Counted from the stretch's first letter, positions 26,393 to 41,210 are shown. The stretch is 64,000 bases of DNA from Tigriopus japonicus (GCA_010645155.1 CM021314.1:1018282-1082281); one strand, 5' to 3'. Translations and numbers: made by a program. Notes: a model not told the origin generated them from the letters alone.

Positions 26393-27442
26393 CCTCTTTT
26401 TACTACGAAAATAGTTGTCCAGTCAGCTGTTAGAAAAAGGACAGGGATGGTGAGGGAACCCAAGCCCTGCTAACTCTTCCCGATGGCGCCTCTGATTTCG
26501 TTTTGTACAATATATTTTCCCTCTGCCTCTTGTGGGTCTTCTTCCTTGTCTGAGCCACCACTACCACTACTTCTATCATCAGACTTGGCGTTGGTTATAC
26601 GTACGTTGTATGTGGTGATGGTTGTGGTAGTGTACTCGTAAGATGGTGTTCATCTGGTCCAGGACTCACTGCATACCCGCACCACATTTTCTGTCCATCA
26701 GGGCACGAAAACAGCCAGTACAGCTCGACTCAAATTGGAAATAGACCCAAAGCATAGCTGAGCATAGACCTCATCAACCTCGCTAGTTGCCGTTTGACTT
26801 GGAACCATTCAATGCCAATGGGAATGAATGCCAATTCAAACCGTCAATCCCAAGAGCAGATTTGATGGAAAGGTACACAAAGGGAAGTCAAAGGCAATTA
26901 CGTTTTTCTCTCCAATCGTGGTGTGATTACGGCTGAGCATTGGAGTTGTTCCACAAAGAACAAGAATCTCTTCTTAGAGGAAGAATTGCTGTCATTGCAC
27001 AAAACTCTTCCAAATAGTCTCAGATTCATTCGTGGTTCCCAAGGAGAAAAGAGTGGGCAAGAGAAGAGGGGCCCCGAAGAGCTGAACGAAAACCATTGAG
27101 GCCAGGAATTCCAGCTGTTGTTCCCCGAGTCGAGTTGTGGACGGCGAACGAGAGTTCTCTCGTCGAATTGCCAAAGTACTTTGTTTTTATACGTTCCATT
27201 CTCCTTATTTCGTTTGTCGTCTACTAGTTCTGCATGTCGAGAGGCCACACGGATGTTGAGCACGGAATAATACTCCGTCTCAATATTAGAACTGACTGAA
27301 TTTCAATGAGATTAGGATCACAACGAGAACAAGTTCCGAGTTGAGAAAGTTTGCAGTTTCTCCCCCGTTCGAACACTTTTTTTCAGCCTAACTTAGCACC
27401 AAAGCATGGAAAGTAGAAGAGTTCGTTCATACATTACTCGGA

Positions 27443-27458
27443 CGTGTGTGTGTGTGTT
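27443..27458. repeat. (GT)n microsatellite
   Basis: About seven GT units. Confidence 0.85.
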
Positions 27459-28861
27459 TGCCGAAAGACAACAAAACAAGGTGAGCAACAAGTCGGAATT
27501 TACGTGTTCCAAATATTACAGGAGCACCCTCGGAAAACGGCGGGAACGTCCACTTTTTCGGCATCACTCTATTCCCCCAAGGACTCATTCTTTCCTGTAA
27601 GAAAATAGAAGGAGTCACACCTTTTCCCCTTGGCTCTTTGGTATTAGTCAAAGAGGTGGCAGGCAGCACCGGCCCCAATGGTAGTCGGGCTGTCGGGCAA
27701 TGGGGGGGCATGGAGTTGATGGGACTAGTAGTGGTCGTGGTAGACATTCTTCTGGTAGTTGTGGAGGCAGTGGAAGAACTCAGGCAAGAAGTTGGTAGTT
27801 CCATGGAACTCGAGCCTTCAGGGACCTCCACGACACCATTAATGGGACCTTCACGAACGCAAAGGAGGGCCAGTCGAGATGAGGCGAAAGTCACCAACTG
27901 AAATGGATATTTACGAGAATTTTAATCAAGTTCCTCCGCTTCCTTCCCTTTACTCCAACACTTTTCCCTGGATCATCGCCATCATCATCTTTGGCGGTTC
28001 ACTCACTGTTCGAAACCCTCAAATTCCGTGGATCTTAATGAGGAAGAGCAGTCCTTCTTTTTCTGCATCCTCATTCAACTTGACGGTTTGACAAACGCGG
28101 AAATGCGTCGCCCTTGGAATGGAAACGGGATAACTTTCTTCCATAACACCCAGTATTGTTGGTGAAGTTGAACGTTTCTTGTCCTTCTCGACCATAGCGG
28201 TAGGTTGTAAATTCGGGCAGTGCTTGCGTGTCGTTCCTACTTTCATTTCTCTAAGGGCCATGGATTATCCTTTCTAACTACATGTGCGGATTCAGTGTGC
28301 CTCGTGCGTAACCTCCGAATTGTCGGAACTCAAATAAGACGTGGGCCGGCTGGCTGGCTTGTGTGTGGCTCATCCATCCTTCAGCCGCCATGTGTGTGGC
28401 CCACGTGGTTGATCCCAGTTCCCCAATTCTCTCTTGGAACATTTGTCCACTGGCAGACCCTACATGCTCCCGATCCTTTTTCCACGATCCAAGCGTGTCC
28501 AGGTCTTTGGGGTCCTCGGGAGTCTCTAGGTAGCAAGTAATATCAATTAAAAAGACACCACCCATTCCGTCTAGATTCCAGCTCATGCCTTCCAAGTTAT
28601 CTTAACTACTCGCCACACATCATCTGGGACATGGAGAGTGAGTGAGTAAGAGTAGTACATTCTCATTAATATCAGCTCAAAAGTGCACCTGAAACTTGGT
28701 CCTATCTACTAAACTTCATAAAAAAAACCGTGGAGCCTCGCCGATTTTCTGTGAGCACAGCCAAACTCTGGAGATGAAGTGAACGAATCCAGGAATCAGA
28801 CCAGGTGCCCTTTGTGATGGGCATGTTGGTGCATTGGGAAGTGAGGGAAAAGGGAAAAGCA

Positions 28862-28906
28862 CAGAGAGAGAGAGAGAAAGAAAGAGGGAGAGAGAGAGGG
28901 AGAGAC
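28862..28906. repeat. (GA)n purine tract
   Basis: An uninterrupted purine run apart from one pyrimidine at its left end, mainly AG units with AAAG and AGGG variants. Confidence 0.9.
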
Positions 28907-30391
28907 TCACTCCAAAGCGAGAACTTTGAAATGACTTTGAGTTTTTCTTTGAAGTTTCAAGCACTTTGAGTTCATTCCTTTTTTCCTCCTCTCGTCCTCA
29001 CCCCTTTCAGTCAGTCCACCAACTAACCAACCAGAATGATGGCGATGAAAATGATCACGATGATGGCCCCTGAAGAAAATCCCTATCGTGTGGATAATCC
29101 CACACGATCGACCGATCTAATTTCGATAGGGGATAAGTGAACTGCTTCCTTCCTATCATCGCGAAGCCACCTTCATTACAACAGGGCTTGCTCCCACTCA
29201 AAGAACAGAGCCCGGACGTCTGGATCAATTTCAACCTAACAGTCTCAGTGTCATTGCTTTGTTTGCTAACTAGTGCCGCAATGGAAGCTGAAACTGAATT
29301 AATGGCTTCTCGGTGGTGGTAGGGGTCTGGGGTCCCCCCTGGGGTCCTGCGTCCCACAGTCCTCCGAAACAAAACACCCCTCGGGTTTCCTCCTTCTTGG
29401 CCTTTTTCTTCCATTGGGGGCTTTAGAGTGCGTGAAGGTCAGTAGGGCTCTTTGACCACCTTGGCCCCTGAAGTCTGCCTAGCATGTACTCTAGGCCATG
29501 TTCGAGACCAAATTAGAGAAATAGGATCCCGGTATTGGTATCCAATAATTTCTCCCGTTCTCATTATTCTTGGAACCGGGTGAGCTTAGGTGGGTTATTC
29601 GTTGATAGGCATTTGCCTCAAGAGAACAGCGCAATATCGTCGCCGAGGACCTTTATTCCCATTGTCGGCGGGTGGTTGGATGGATGGTTGGGTGGTTGCG
29701 AGTGAGCTTGAGTGTGTCCCACATGGACTGACTGACTGGGCTTGACGAATCGGATTTGACAGCCTAATGAATACGCCTCTTTGTTAGGCGATTTTCCTCT
29801 AAGAAAGGATCCTTTCTTTATCTATCAATCTCCACTAGAGAGAAATGGTGAGTGAGAGAGAGAGAGAGAAAGAAGGAACAAGGGGAGTGAAGGCGAGAGG
29901 GAGGATCCACCACCGTCTGCAGAGAATCGGAACACTTTATTTTGACGCACTTTTCAAGTCTCATTTCTCAATTCGGCAACCGAGAGAACTCAAGGCTTCA
30001 CAAAAAGTCCTTTCCTTCATGTCGAACCCTCTCCCATACTACTGAAAGACGCATTAAAGTACCGTACCTTTAAATGCACTTCAGGAAGTACGGAAAAATT
30101 CAGGGACTCGTCACGTTGAACCAAACCAATGGCAAGATGATTATCATTATTACTGTTAGTTGACGAAAAGCTGTCACAGCGGGGTCATAATTTGCCTTCA
30201 CAGATAATTGATTGCCCTTGGTTGACTACTAAGTACAGTCTGACGACACCAAAAGCAAAAGCTCGGGGTTCCACTTGTCTTCGACGCAACTCCGATAATT
30301 CAATCAAAAATTCAATCCTCCCAATAACGAGGACTTCCTTTCCCTTTCTTTTTACTGATCGACCTCGGCCTCACTTGCTCTGAGGTCGTGA

Positions 30392-30429
30392 GGATGATGA
30401 TGATGACGACGACGAAGAAGAAGAAAAAG
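30392..30429. repeat. (GAT)n-(GAC)n-(GAA)n compound tract
   Basis: Four GAT-type, three GAC and about five GAA/AAG units lie in series in the same frame, as in a trinucleotide tract that has mutated in blocks. Confidence 0.9.
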
Positions 30430-32948
30430 ACACGTAACGACGGCAATCTCCCCTCGAATTCAAATTTCGAGCGCACCTGAATTTACATTTAAATTGATCT
30501 TGGCAACCCTGATTTTTCACTCTCCCCTCATGACAATTTCCGGAAACTCAAGGAAAACAAATGTGCACCCGTAAGCCTATTTGGTTGGTTGGTTAGATGG
30601 TTGGATGCCGGGAGAGATGGAGAGATGGTAGTAGGTTCCAAAATTTTTGAAATCCGAATCCTTGCATCAGGGTATTGAAGTGGGTGTTCCATTGTTGTTG
30701 TCCATTTCCGATAAAAGTGCAAGGTAACTGACGGAAGTGCATTGAGGGACACGACAGAAGCAACCTTGCGAGAACGAACCCGGCCTACTCGTGTAAACCT
30801 TTGGCTAACTTTCAGCCTACTACAGACGTATTTTGGCCGCATGTCGTTTTCGTGGAAACGAGCAAATTGTACGTAGTGAGAAGAGCACACAATCAATACG
30901 CAGAAGCAAACTGCGTGGCCAATGACACATTTCAAGAAGGTGGCGATGGAAATGCCACGCTTCAAAAGAGTTATTGTTCCCCTAATTCTTGGATGTGGGC
31001 TTTCTAAAAACGTCATTGAGGACTTGAAATGTGAACATGATGGAACAGCCATAACCTCAGCTCATCTATTATTCAAGACCACATTACATGGAGCAAAATT
31101 GCCCTATCATTAATCAAAGCTTACTCTACTTATCATGATAAAAAATAATGAGAAAGAGAACATTCCAGCCAACCTATTCATTAGTGCTTTCCAAGTTCAC
31201 TTACCCTTTTCCTCTAATTGCCATTGAGACAGTTTCGGGAATACTAGCCTCCAAATGACAATCAAGCGTTCTTTAGCCATCTAGTTCCTAATTGTGTTCC
31301 ATTTTTTATGGCGTTGATCTATTCTATCGAGGGTGGAAGATGGCACAAGAGATCGAAGGGGCGGGATACGTACGTAGACTGGGAAGATCCTCCGTCTTTG
31401 TAATGACAAAATTCCTCCGAGATTTTGTGCCTTCTCATTTCTTTCCGGAGGATCCCCGTCAAAGAGAGGAACGAATAAAAAATTGCCTTTGAGACTGCGG
31501 TACTTCAAGGGTGGCACAATGATAAAAAGATACTAAAGGGAGCGGCGAGCTATGTACGAACGTACGTACATCCTCCATACTACGTAGTATGTGGATTGTG
31601 GAGGGAGGGTGAGAGCTCCGTACATACAATGAGTCTCAAAACGCCATGCAATATGTCCGCTCCTCGTACAGTACGTGGGACGTAGTCCTCACCAAAATAA
31701 ACTTTTGTCTTCTTGGTGAGAATCATGGCCGAAAGCAGACGACGCCCACTGAGCCATTTATACCATCATAATACCATGACTGGTCGAAATCTAGAAGCCA
31801 AAACTCTGACCATTTATCGGCAGTTTCATAACATGAGCGTAGAGAGCAAACTTTCTATTCCAAGATTCTTATCTTTCAGGTAAGGCCCGTTTACTTACAT
31901 CATCAACTTTGCGCTAGAAAGATAGACACGTTTATGGTCCACTCGAGAACAAAGTAAATTCCAAATACCCTTTTGTTGCCAGTTTTTCTCGCTCATTCCT
32001 TATGTTAGAGAGAGAGGAAATAGTGGTCCGAGTTCCTTCAGGAAGGTGTGAATGAGTCTAACTCATGGCCTTGTCCATTCCTACTACTATACTATACTGA
32101 GACTATGAAGGGGTGTGTGGAACAGTCAAGGAACAACTGATGCCTTGCACTCCGGGGAAATAAGTGTTTCCCATGACATGTTACATACAGTACCATCATC
32201 TTGGGAGGGTCCAATTGCTAAAAAGCAGGCTCATTCAGGGTTCCCCATCCACCCCTCTGCCATTGTTCAATGGTGAAAAAAAGTTGCTAATCATTAGGAA
32301 ACTCACTAACAAGGGCACTTTAAGTTGGGACCAAAGTCATTAAGGATGCAAAAAGACGGGATCGGCATCATCCACTTGTTCCACCACGCATACAATGTGG
32401 ACGAATGTCGGATCCAGACATGAATCGTCACTTTTTTGTGCACAGCACCATAATAAAATGATCAATTTGCATTAATGGATGGATGGAAGGCAGATGGAGA
32501 GGGAATTTGCATCCCGTAAGCCTTGATTGGCAACCCTGGAACACACGGAACACCGTCGTCTGTTCCTGAAGAAGAAAAACTTTCCCTTTTTAAAAGGGCT
32601 GTAACGTGGAAAACGGTGTCTGGATTTCTTGAAATTCATTCCTTGTGTGATGATGAGATCCGTTTCTTTTTTGAACCAAGGAATATTTCCCGGTAGTCTC
32701 ATTTTCTGGTCTGTCATTGATTTTAATCGAATTGGACCCAGTGCTTTCGCCAGGGAGAATAAACTGTTTTCAGATTGTACGCTAACATTTACAGAAATAG
32801 AGAGCGTCTCAATTTAGAAATCAAATGATTCATTCAGCTTACATTGTAAAGCTATTGGTAAAGGTAAACTGATTGGCTCGCAGAAACGGCAGAAACTTTG
32901 TGGATCTTGATGCTCAACTGGATACTGAACAAACCGGGAGACTTTGTA

Positions 32949-32981
32949 GTAGGTAGGTAGGTAGGTTGGTAGGTAGGTTGG
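32949..32981. repeat. (TAGG)n tetranucleotide array
   Basis: About eight TAGG/TTGG units. The unit differs from known telomere repeats. Confidence 0.9.
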
Positions 32982-35900
32982 GTCCACTAGTTAGATCGAA
33001 GTTAGAAGTGAGTACAAACAGTGATACAACGATGGCAAGAACAAGAGGGAAGGAAAAGAGGAGTGGGAAGAAGAGGAATCTCGTTCTCGCACTGCACCAA
33101 GATCGTCCTCTTCTTTTGCTCTTATCTCTCTTGGGATAAGACACAGCAGCCCACCCACCTCCAAGACTCATTCCATCCATTCGTCCGTTCTTCTTTCTCT
33201 CTCCCTGTTCGTATACTCAAGAGAGGGTAGTACGTAGATGTAGTAGCAATTGTGAGTACGTTGAACGAGAGAACTACCAAGAAGAACACGGAGATACTTA
33301 AACTTCTTTAGTTGTTACCAGACTTGGGCGGCCAAGAGTTGAAATAGGGCTTTCCAGATTCGTTGCAATTGCTCGCACCGAGATTTCTTCAATGTCGTCT
33401 TTGCAACTTTGTACCACCACCGAGATTTCAAAGTGCAGTAAGACCAACATCGGCATCGGCCCAGTTCTTCTTCTTCTTTTGGGGGGCTCATTCTTCACGA
33501 AATTGGTTCTCTCTTGGGTCGGCACCCTTCTTTCTTTCTTTCATTCTTTCTTGGCTGCTTTTGCTTTCCTCACTTCGTGCAGTCCCCTGAAGAGATGACT
33601 TGGTTCAACGACTGGATTGTAATTCAAGGAATGGTACATTGTATATCATAATGTCTTTTTCCTGATGGAACAACGCATCATAAAGGAGGAATGAACCACG
33701 GACCGCGGAACCGATGGTGGGACGAAAGGACTTTTTTACGATTCTCTCGTCAGATTGCTTGATTCGGGGTCGAGGTATTTCTCCTTCTTGGGAAAGTCGT
33801 CGTGGAGCAAAGCCAAGATTGACAAAATCTGTTGGATCCAAGTCTATTGTGTTCCAATTTCACATTAGTCGCCCTCAGTCAGTCTCTTTTTTTCGCTGCC
33901 TTTCCACTCTTGTTCCTTTTTTTCTCTCTCTCTCTTTTTCTCTTGGCGTTCAGTAAGCCTTCCGTCCGTCCTTAAGTGTCTTCGAATAGGCCTAATTGTG
34001 GACCATTTTGTTCCATTGTGCTCAGCCGTCTTGGCTTGGTCGTCGAGGGAATGGTTGTGTCATAGATGTATCTCCAAACTTAGATGGTGATAGCAAAACT
34101 ATTTTTGTTCGCTAGGACAGTCAGAGGAAAAAAAGCTTTCCACTGACCTGAAGGAATATATGAAAGAACTTGGTTGTTCCATTCATTCCCCGATGGCTTT
34201 TGAGTCTAGGGTGGTCCGTCGTCCCTTGGACTATTCGTTGCTTTGCCCGCCCGTCCGTCGGGTCCTTCCTCCTCCTTCTTGTTCCACTTGTTTTGTGTGT
34301 CAACAGAGCTAATGATGTGAAGAAAGGCCAACGCGACAGTAGCAATGGCAATATCAGTTCCAGGCTCGTCGAAGCAATGGGAAATGTAGTGTTTACTGTC
34401 CTCACAGAAGAATGGAGCGCAGATACGGACGCCTTCTTCGCTTCAGCCTAAACTTCTTCAGTATGCTTCAGTGATCTACTATCAACCTAACTCAACATAC
34501 GCCAGAATGTCAACTCTTAGCAATAAGCTCAAACAACCTGAAAGATCTCGCTCGGGCAAAACTGTGCAAAAAATGGTGGCGGGATCAACCATGAACTAAC
34601 TGTTTGGGAGGCCCGAAAAACAACTCCAATTGTTGAATTGACCAACAGCTTTTCTTTTTAATTTGACAATTAAATGGGACGAGTCGTAGCAATAAGGCCA
34701 TTCATGTTCCCATTTTTGGAACGTGACCTTCAATGTTCCACGCCAGATGAACTGAGATCTTTTTCCTTGCTTGGTTGCATGTGCCGTGATGGTTGGTTGG
34801 ATAGTTGGCAGGCTGGTAGTGTTACTCACTCTCTCTCCCTCCCTCACACACGCATTCCTGAGCATTTGAATATTTCTCCCATTTGAAAGCCTGCTCCCAG
34901 ATTATGGCTTTGAGTAAAAAGATTGCCAATTCCTCGCTGCCTCTGGACCCCCTAAAAAAAGTTCCAAGTCAAGAAATATCCCAGGCCCGCCGAAGAGGGC
35001 CACTAAAACATGATTCAACTCGTCTCAAATCACGTGAAAAGAAGAATCCCACTTACTTGAGCTGACATCATCCCACTCACCATTCCTTGAGCAATGTGAA
35101 TTGTATCTGTCGCCTTTGGAGCAATTCGATCAAGTTGGAAATCCTCTAGTGTACTTACGGATGCATAGCGAGAGCCAAGTTTATGGAGATGTCAATTCCG
35201 ACCTTCCTTGGACTCGCATTTCATTTCGGGCACACAAACATAGGCTCGCTACTGTGACATTCTTATGGACAACTTACTTAAGCAATGCTACAAAAATCGA
35301 GGCCACCCCGACCCCTGCTTTACGAACCGTATCGGACGGCGGGAGGCTATGAAGTTTGATTTTTCTTTTCGCAATGAAAACCCATTAGAGACGGAGGGAA
35401 ATGGAAAAACCATAAATTCGAACCCAATGCGCGCCCCCTGCCCTTTCTTAAATACTTGAAGTTCGCTCGGCGGATCTTCATGCACGACAACCGTCTCGGT
35501 CTCACTAAGACCCTCTAAATTGCCCGCTATTGGAGAAGCAAATTTTGATAACAACATTCCTCGAACGGGACGCGAGTATTTGGACTTGAATTGAAAACAT
35601 ATATCCATGGGTCCGATATTGTCAATGGGTGAACACTTCTTGACAAACACATTTATTGACACTCCAAGCAATTGCTAGTCCATGGATCATTAGGTTCCAA
35701 CAGATATTTGGAAGTAATGGATCATTCTTTCACGGATGAACGAAAGGGGGCGCTAGCAAAACAGTTCCAAGTACGACCTTGGCTTCCAGGCCAGTGAACA
35801 TGATGAAATTCTTCATTAAATTGCATCTGAAAGAAACCACAAATTCCTAGTCGAGAAAGCCAAAAAAACTTAACTCGGAGTTCGTTGTACAGACGGAGAG

Positions 35901-38730
35901 AGAGAAAGAGGAAATGGGTGAGAAGTGTTGGGTACATACACTCAACCCAAAACACACATGTATATCATATCATCCTTGGTTCGGGTTGTGAAGGCTGTAG
36001 AACACAAAAGCTTTGAGGATGATCTATGGGTTTTCACTTGGATTGCTGTTAGGTGTGGTCGGTGGTGATGTGAATGGTAAAAACGAGCCCCTCTGGATCT
36101 CAGGAAAGTCATTTTTCATGATCATTGAAGTAAAACATTCGCCACTTATTCTCATTCTGCGAAGCTGACTTCCAAACTCGGCCGGTTCAGCTACCATTGT
36201 ATATTAGTAGAACAATGAGGTTGTCCCGATTTCCTGAAAGTCACGAACTGCCAGCGATGGTTTCTCGTTTTTTTGGTATAAAAAAAAAATCGTCCATTGA
36301 TATGAAAGATTTATGAGCTGAAATCGATCCCCCCGCTGGTTCCCAGCTCTAACAAATGAGCGTGAAGTGTTTCGACCTTAATTATGAACCGAGCTGGCGC
36401 TCTCGTTGCAAAAAGCGAAGCCAATGGGGAATTGATGACATCCTTGAGTGAAGAAGGCTGTTCCAAAATTTATGCTGTACTATTACATTTCCACTCTCGC
36501 CCTCTCTCACTCACTTGCTCGCCAACGTCCTCCATTACGAAGGAGGAGGAAGAAGAACATGGGACCTCAAATGATGAGGGTGATATGGTGCATGCATATG
36601 CATATCCTTGGAGGATTTTCTTTTGTTGGTGTTGCTTACGGCTCATTGTTCCCATAATGCCATGGAACATGGATCGACATCGTCGTCACCACCGGATTTG
36701 CAGACTTCTACTGGTCGTCCTGAAACGAAAGCTCGTTTTGGGCACTCCTCATTCAGCTCTTGTGACTGACTCATTGACTCGCCTTTGAAGGCCAACTTGA
36801 CAGCCCTGCCCATACATAACATGATGGTCTCTTCCCTAGTCAGCCCGTCAGTGGGTCACAAAGTCGAAAGATGAATCAGACGGAAAACTTTACGCATGAG
36901 AGGTTGCGAGTCATCTCCGAATGAACATTCCAACATTTCCAATCGACACCAATCTGTTTAAAGATGCGACGACAACAAAGGGGGGGGGCAAAGACATGTA
37001 CTTTGTCTTCTTAAACGTTGCCAATCAACGTAAATATCCTCTTCTCCCTCCCCCTAGGACCGACCCATACTACATACAGTGCTTTAGCCACACTTTCCAT
37101 TTTCTCCCCCAACATGGTGTTACCAATGCCATTAGTACCAATACTCCTCCTCTCAAATAAACCGGCAAGAGCCATGTCTAATGTCAATGTTCCAACGTAC
37201 TCACAAGTTCCAAAGAGACGAAGGTCCCTCCATGTTCCCAGTTTAGGCTTGGTCGGGCTGAAGGAATGGAAGTCGTCGGTTTACGAAGTTTTGTTGCGTT
37301 CTTGTCGACAACCATTAGTCCGTGTCCCCTTCCTTGTCTTGGTCGGCCTTCTTCTCGGCACATACTACTACATAGCACAAGTGCATGTGCTATAAATCCA
37401 GAATAAATAATGATTCTTTACTCACATTACTCGGTTTGGTTCCATGAAAGAACACACAGTAAACTCGAAACACTGGCACACATACACACACATCAGTGCG
37501 CAAATCGACCGGGAGAATTCATTTTTCTTGGACATAAACACCGACATTTGACATGAAAATGACAGGCTTTAACGTCCACATCCCGAGGGAAAAAAGTGAA
37601 AATGGAAATAACCATGTCTTTCTCACACACACCTTAGTAATAAAGTATTGCTCATGATGGTTCACTGAATACAAAGAGTTTGCAGTTTGGTGGGAGACAG
37701 TCTATGCAAAGATTGCAAGTCAGATTTCCAAGTTGGGACAATGCCAACCATGAGCCAGAAATGCATTTCCCGAAGAAAAATGGTCCCACTCCGAAGGTGC
37801 AGGTGAGCAGAGAGAGCGAGTTGGTTGGTTGGACGGCGAGTTTTCTTCCCAAAAGTTTTGTTCCAATACTTCCTGACTCTTAATCTGGTGTCAAGAACCC
37901 TTGACAATTGAGAAGAAGAGCCAGGGGAATCGCCATTTAGATCTGAAAACCGTGTTTCCAATCTCCCAACAATTTGGTTTTGGGTGAACGATATTAATCT
38001 ATGCTCACTTGAGAACCCGGTTCCAGTCTCTCAACTTTCTTCCTCCAGAAGCTGCCATTTTTAGTTCTTTTTTTCTTCATCTCCTTCTTCTTTTTGGCGT
38101 TGACCAAGCCACGTTGGCCTTGTGGTCTTGTCACACCAAAGCCCAGAAACAAGACCAAAAGAAAGAAGACATCTCAAAGTTTTGACGCCGACGCCTCGGC
38201 AAGAAAGAAAAAAAAGTTCATTTATTATACATTTAAAAAGTCCATGAGTGTTCCTCGCATTGGGATTTGCACAAAGAAGGATCGGCTTTTTTTTCTCTCC
38301 TTCGCTTTGGAGACTGGACACGTGGGATGTAGATCCACTTGCTCTTATATTTTATTCATATCGAACTCTCGGAATAAGAGGAAAAAGTTGGTCCTCTCAA
38401 ATCGGAAGAAATGGATTGTCCTTAGTGAGATCATCCTTAGTGGATGCAATAATCCATTAGGGCTCTCTCACTCTCTCTCCGATCCCATCGAGTCAGATTG
38501 CGCCGTGTTCGAGTAGTACTGTACAATATATCAAAGAATGTTGTTCCCATCATATTAAAAAAGAAGAGATTATTCCTCCCCACCCTTTCATCTGCGCTCC
38601 ACACCTTTGATGTTTGTCTTCCAATACAATGGCATTGGCCCAATTCCGGGGATAACAAATAAGTTTGAGACATTACGCGCTCGATATATTCGCGAGAAAC
38701 CCCAGTCAACATTATTGTCATCTCGAGTTT

Positions 38731-38751
38731 TAGAGAGAGAGAGAGAGAGAG
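38731..38751. repeat. (GA)n microsatellite
   Basis: About ten AG units. Confidence 0.95.
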
Positions 38752-39910
38752 TATGAACGCACAGTATCGTCGTGGTCCGCCCCAAGTTCGGCAGCTGCAA
38801 CTTGGCATTTATTGGGTTAGTTTTCGCAATCAGAGCCATGCACCATGAACTCAAGAAGTTGTGCCGTGCAAACTCACTCTCTTACCAAGGTGTGTTTACC
38901 CTGGGTGCTCTTCTTTTCTTATGGCACCATTTTCGTTTTTTGGGCCGCATCTTATTCTTGGGTCGAGATAGTAAGTAGCAGGGCAAGTCGCCAAGCAGTC
39001 TCCAAACTCAAGCCTCCAGGCCAAAGAAAATGTGCATCCATCCATCCACCTCGGTCTTACCCATTGTACTTCAACAAATAGAGAGAGAGAGAGAGGCTAA
39101 AGAGCATTGGAACAATGAAGGGAGGTTATGCACACGGGGACACGTTCCATTTGCACCCTGTCGGCCCGGCGGCTTGCTTCACTAATAAACTTTGGGAAAT
39201 TTTCCAGCCCGATTCGGTCACACTGTGGGAGACTCATCTGGCGGCTGCCGAGTGCCAACTTTGTTTTCCATTTGAGTCTGTGTGGAATCAAGTTGGAAAC
39301 AATGGTTGAGATTGGCAACCCTGGATTGCTGCTACCGGCTTGCTGGAGGCTGTGCAAATTTAGAAGGACTTGGAACATGGAAGTTGGATCAGTTTTGAAA
39401 CAAACTTGTTACTTTTCCGAAGGGAAAGAGGGAACTACGTCCGTACTGGAGGGACGGAGAGCATAAATTTGGGGGCGAGTGAGTTTCAAGTGGAAATCAT
39501 TCGAGCATTAGATTAAGCATCCAGTCTCACCTCAACGCCACAGATATGCTTTGGCCTTGATCTGAGTCCAATCCGTTCCCTTACATTTCACACTGAGCAT
39601 TTCTTTTGAGGATATGAAACGAAATTTAGATCCAGATTCTGCTATTTGCCGAATGAGTTCGCGTTTGGTTTGCATATATGTATGTTCACTCGTATCGCGC
39701 ACGTTATAACGTTTTGGGTGTTGCTCTGGATCTTTGATGACTGTCGGCAATGTCTAAGAGGATTATTACTTTGTCTTAAGTAGCAAAGTTGCCTTGGGGC
39801 CAGAGGCTCGTACACACACACATTCATATGTATATAAGCACAGCTGACTGCATGCCTCATAAGTTTTCATGCTGTTCAAGCGCATCTCTCTCCCTCCTCA
39901 ACATTGGGCT

Positions 39911-39953
39911 CAACAACAACAACAACAATGTCATCATCGACAACAACAACAAG
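39911..39953. repeat. (CAA)n trinucleotide tract, interrupted
   Basis: CAA units on both sides of a short TCATCATCG interruption. The plus-strand frame reads as poly-Asn. Confidence 0.9.
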
Positions 39954-41210
39954 GGCGACGATACATTGCATACAAAGGACAAACAAGCAGGCATTGTAAA
40001 TGCTGATCAAAGGATTGTCCATCGTTGATTATGGTTCATTTCCTTTCCAAAATCGAGTACTGCATAAATATAATAGAAATACGGATTTGGATCCTCTCTC
40101 TCATGATTTGCGATTACAATCCAGAAAAAATGATGGTTTTCTCAGCACATGGAGGAAAAGTTCCATTGTCCCAGATTGGATCCTGGCATTTCCTGTGGAG
40201 AAACAGGATGGAAAGGAGACGGAGTAAGTTTCGGTATAGTAGTAAAACAGTATCTTCAACTTGGATACAAACGAGTGAGTGCGAGAAGATGGTACTACTC
40301 GTGCATAATAATACAAAGCGGACAACTTCTCAGCCAAAGTTTTAATCGAGCAAGTTCCTTTTTTGGAACTCCACATTGCTGGAATACTTGTAACTCGGCC
40401 CTGTCGCCTTACGTATGTATGTATGTACTGAAGGTAGTGTTGGAGTGTTTGATGAAGCCCGAAAGAAAGTACGCCAATAATAATGAATTGAGATTGACTT
40501 CCTGTCAAGTTCGCTCAAAGCCATTCCACAGGGGGTAAATAAGGCCATTGATCGCCCTTGATATTTGCACACAGACCTCAATTGCAATGGATAGCCAAGA
40601 GAAATGGCATAGAAATCCATACTAGCCAAGCGAAGGTCAGACTTGCAATTCAAGGTTCAGCCATTTGGAAAATGCTATTTGACTTTTCAATTATCGGGCA
40701 GGAGAGAAAAAGTTCTTTTCTCTCATGGTCCGCTCGCTTTCGCTCGGTTCGGCGAGTGTTCCAGCTTTTCGTCTCTTTTTGTACCCTCTTTGGGTCCATT
40801 CTCAACAAAAGAGAGTAGTGGTCAAGCTCGAAGACTTCTACTTCGTCTTGTCCGATTTCTGAAGATTCACTTCGCTTTATGTGTCCTCCGCCTTCTTCCC
40901 CCATTCTTTCAGCCCTTTCACTCACACTGATAACAGGGTTATCAACGGGGGGAAAGTTCCCCATCATTCAAACCTTCAGTCTCGCTTTGAGAGCCTTGTA
41001 ATAATATCACCTGAACCGTCTCATTGACTCTTCTCCCTCGGCTCTGTTTTCTCGGAGAAAGGGGTCAAATCGCGTTGTTCGGACCTCAAAATTGAACATA
41101 CATAGTAGTGCGTAGCTAGACTTGGGATGGGGAGCGTGAGGCCCTCTTGACGAGTAAATTGCTGTCCATTTGGAATGCCATGGGCCAAATCGGGTCCACT
41201 AGAAATGAGT

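Larger units (their letters stand above)
19000..31000. other. Intron part 2: repeats, no recognised gene
   Basis: The stretch contains three CGTT arrays, a (CA)n tract, a 15-T homopolymer (19074-19088) and CTT/CCT-rich tracts at 19714-19757. A 156-codon minus-strand frame at 27427-27897 is rich in Ser, Thr and Pro. It has no recognisable domain and much of it comes from GGT/GTAGT-like simple sequence. No exon is identified. Confidence 0.5.

Noticed and set aside
30528..31052. 174-codon minus-strand frame
   Set aside because: No domain and no family resemblance; overlaps simple TTGG repeats at one end.
32949..32981. (TAGG)n array considered as an interstitial telomere repeat
   Set aside because: The unit is TAGG/TTGG, not the arthropod TTAGG or metazoan TTAGGG.
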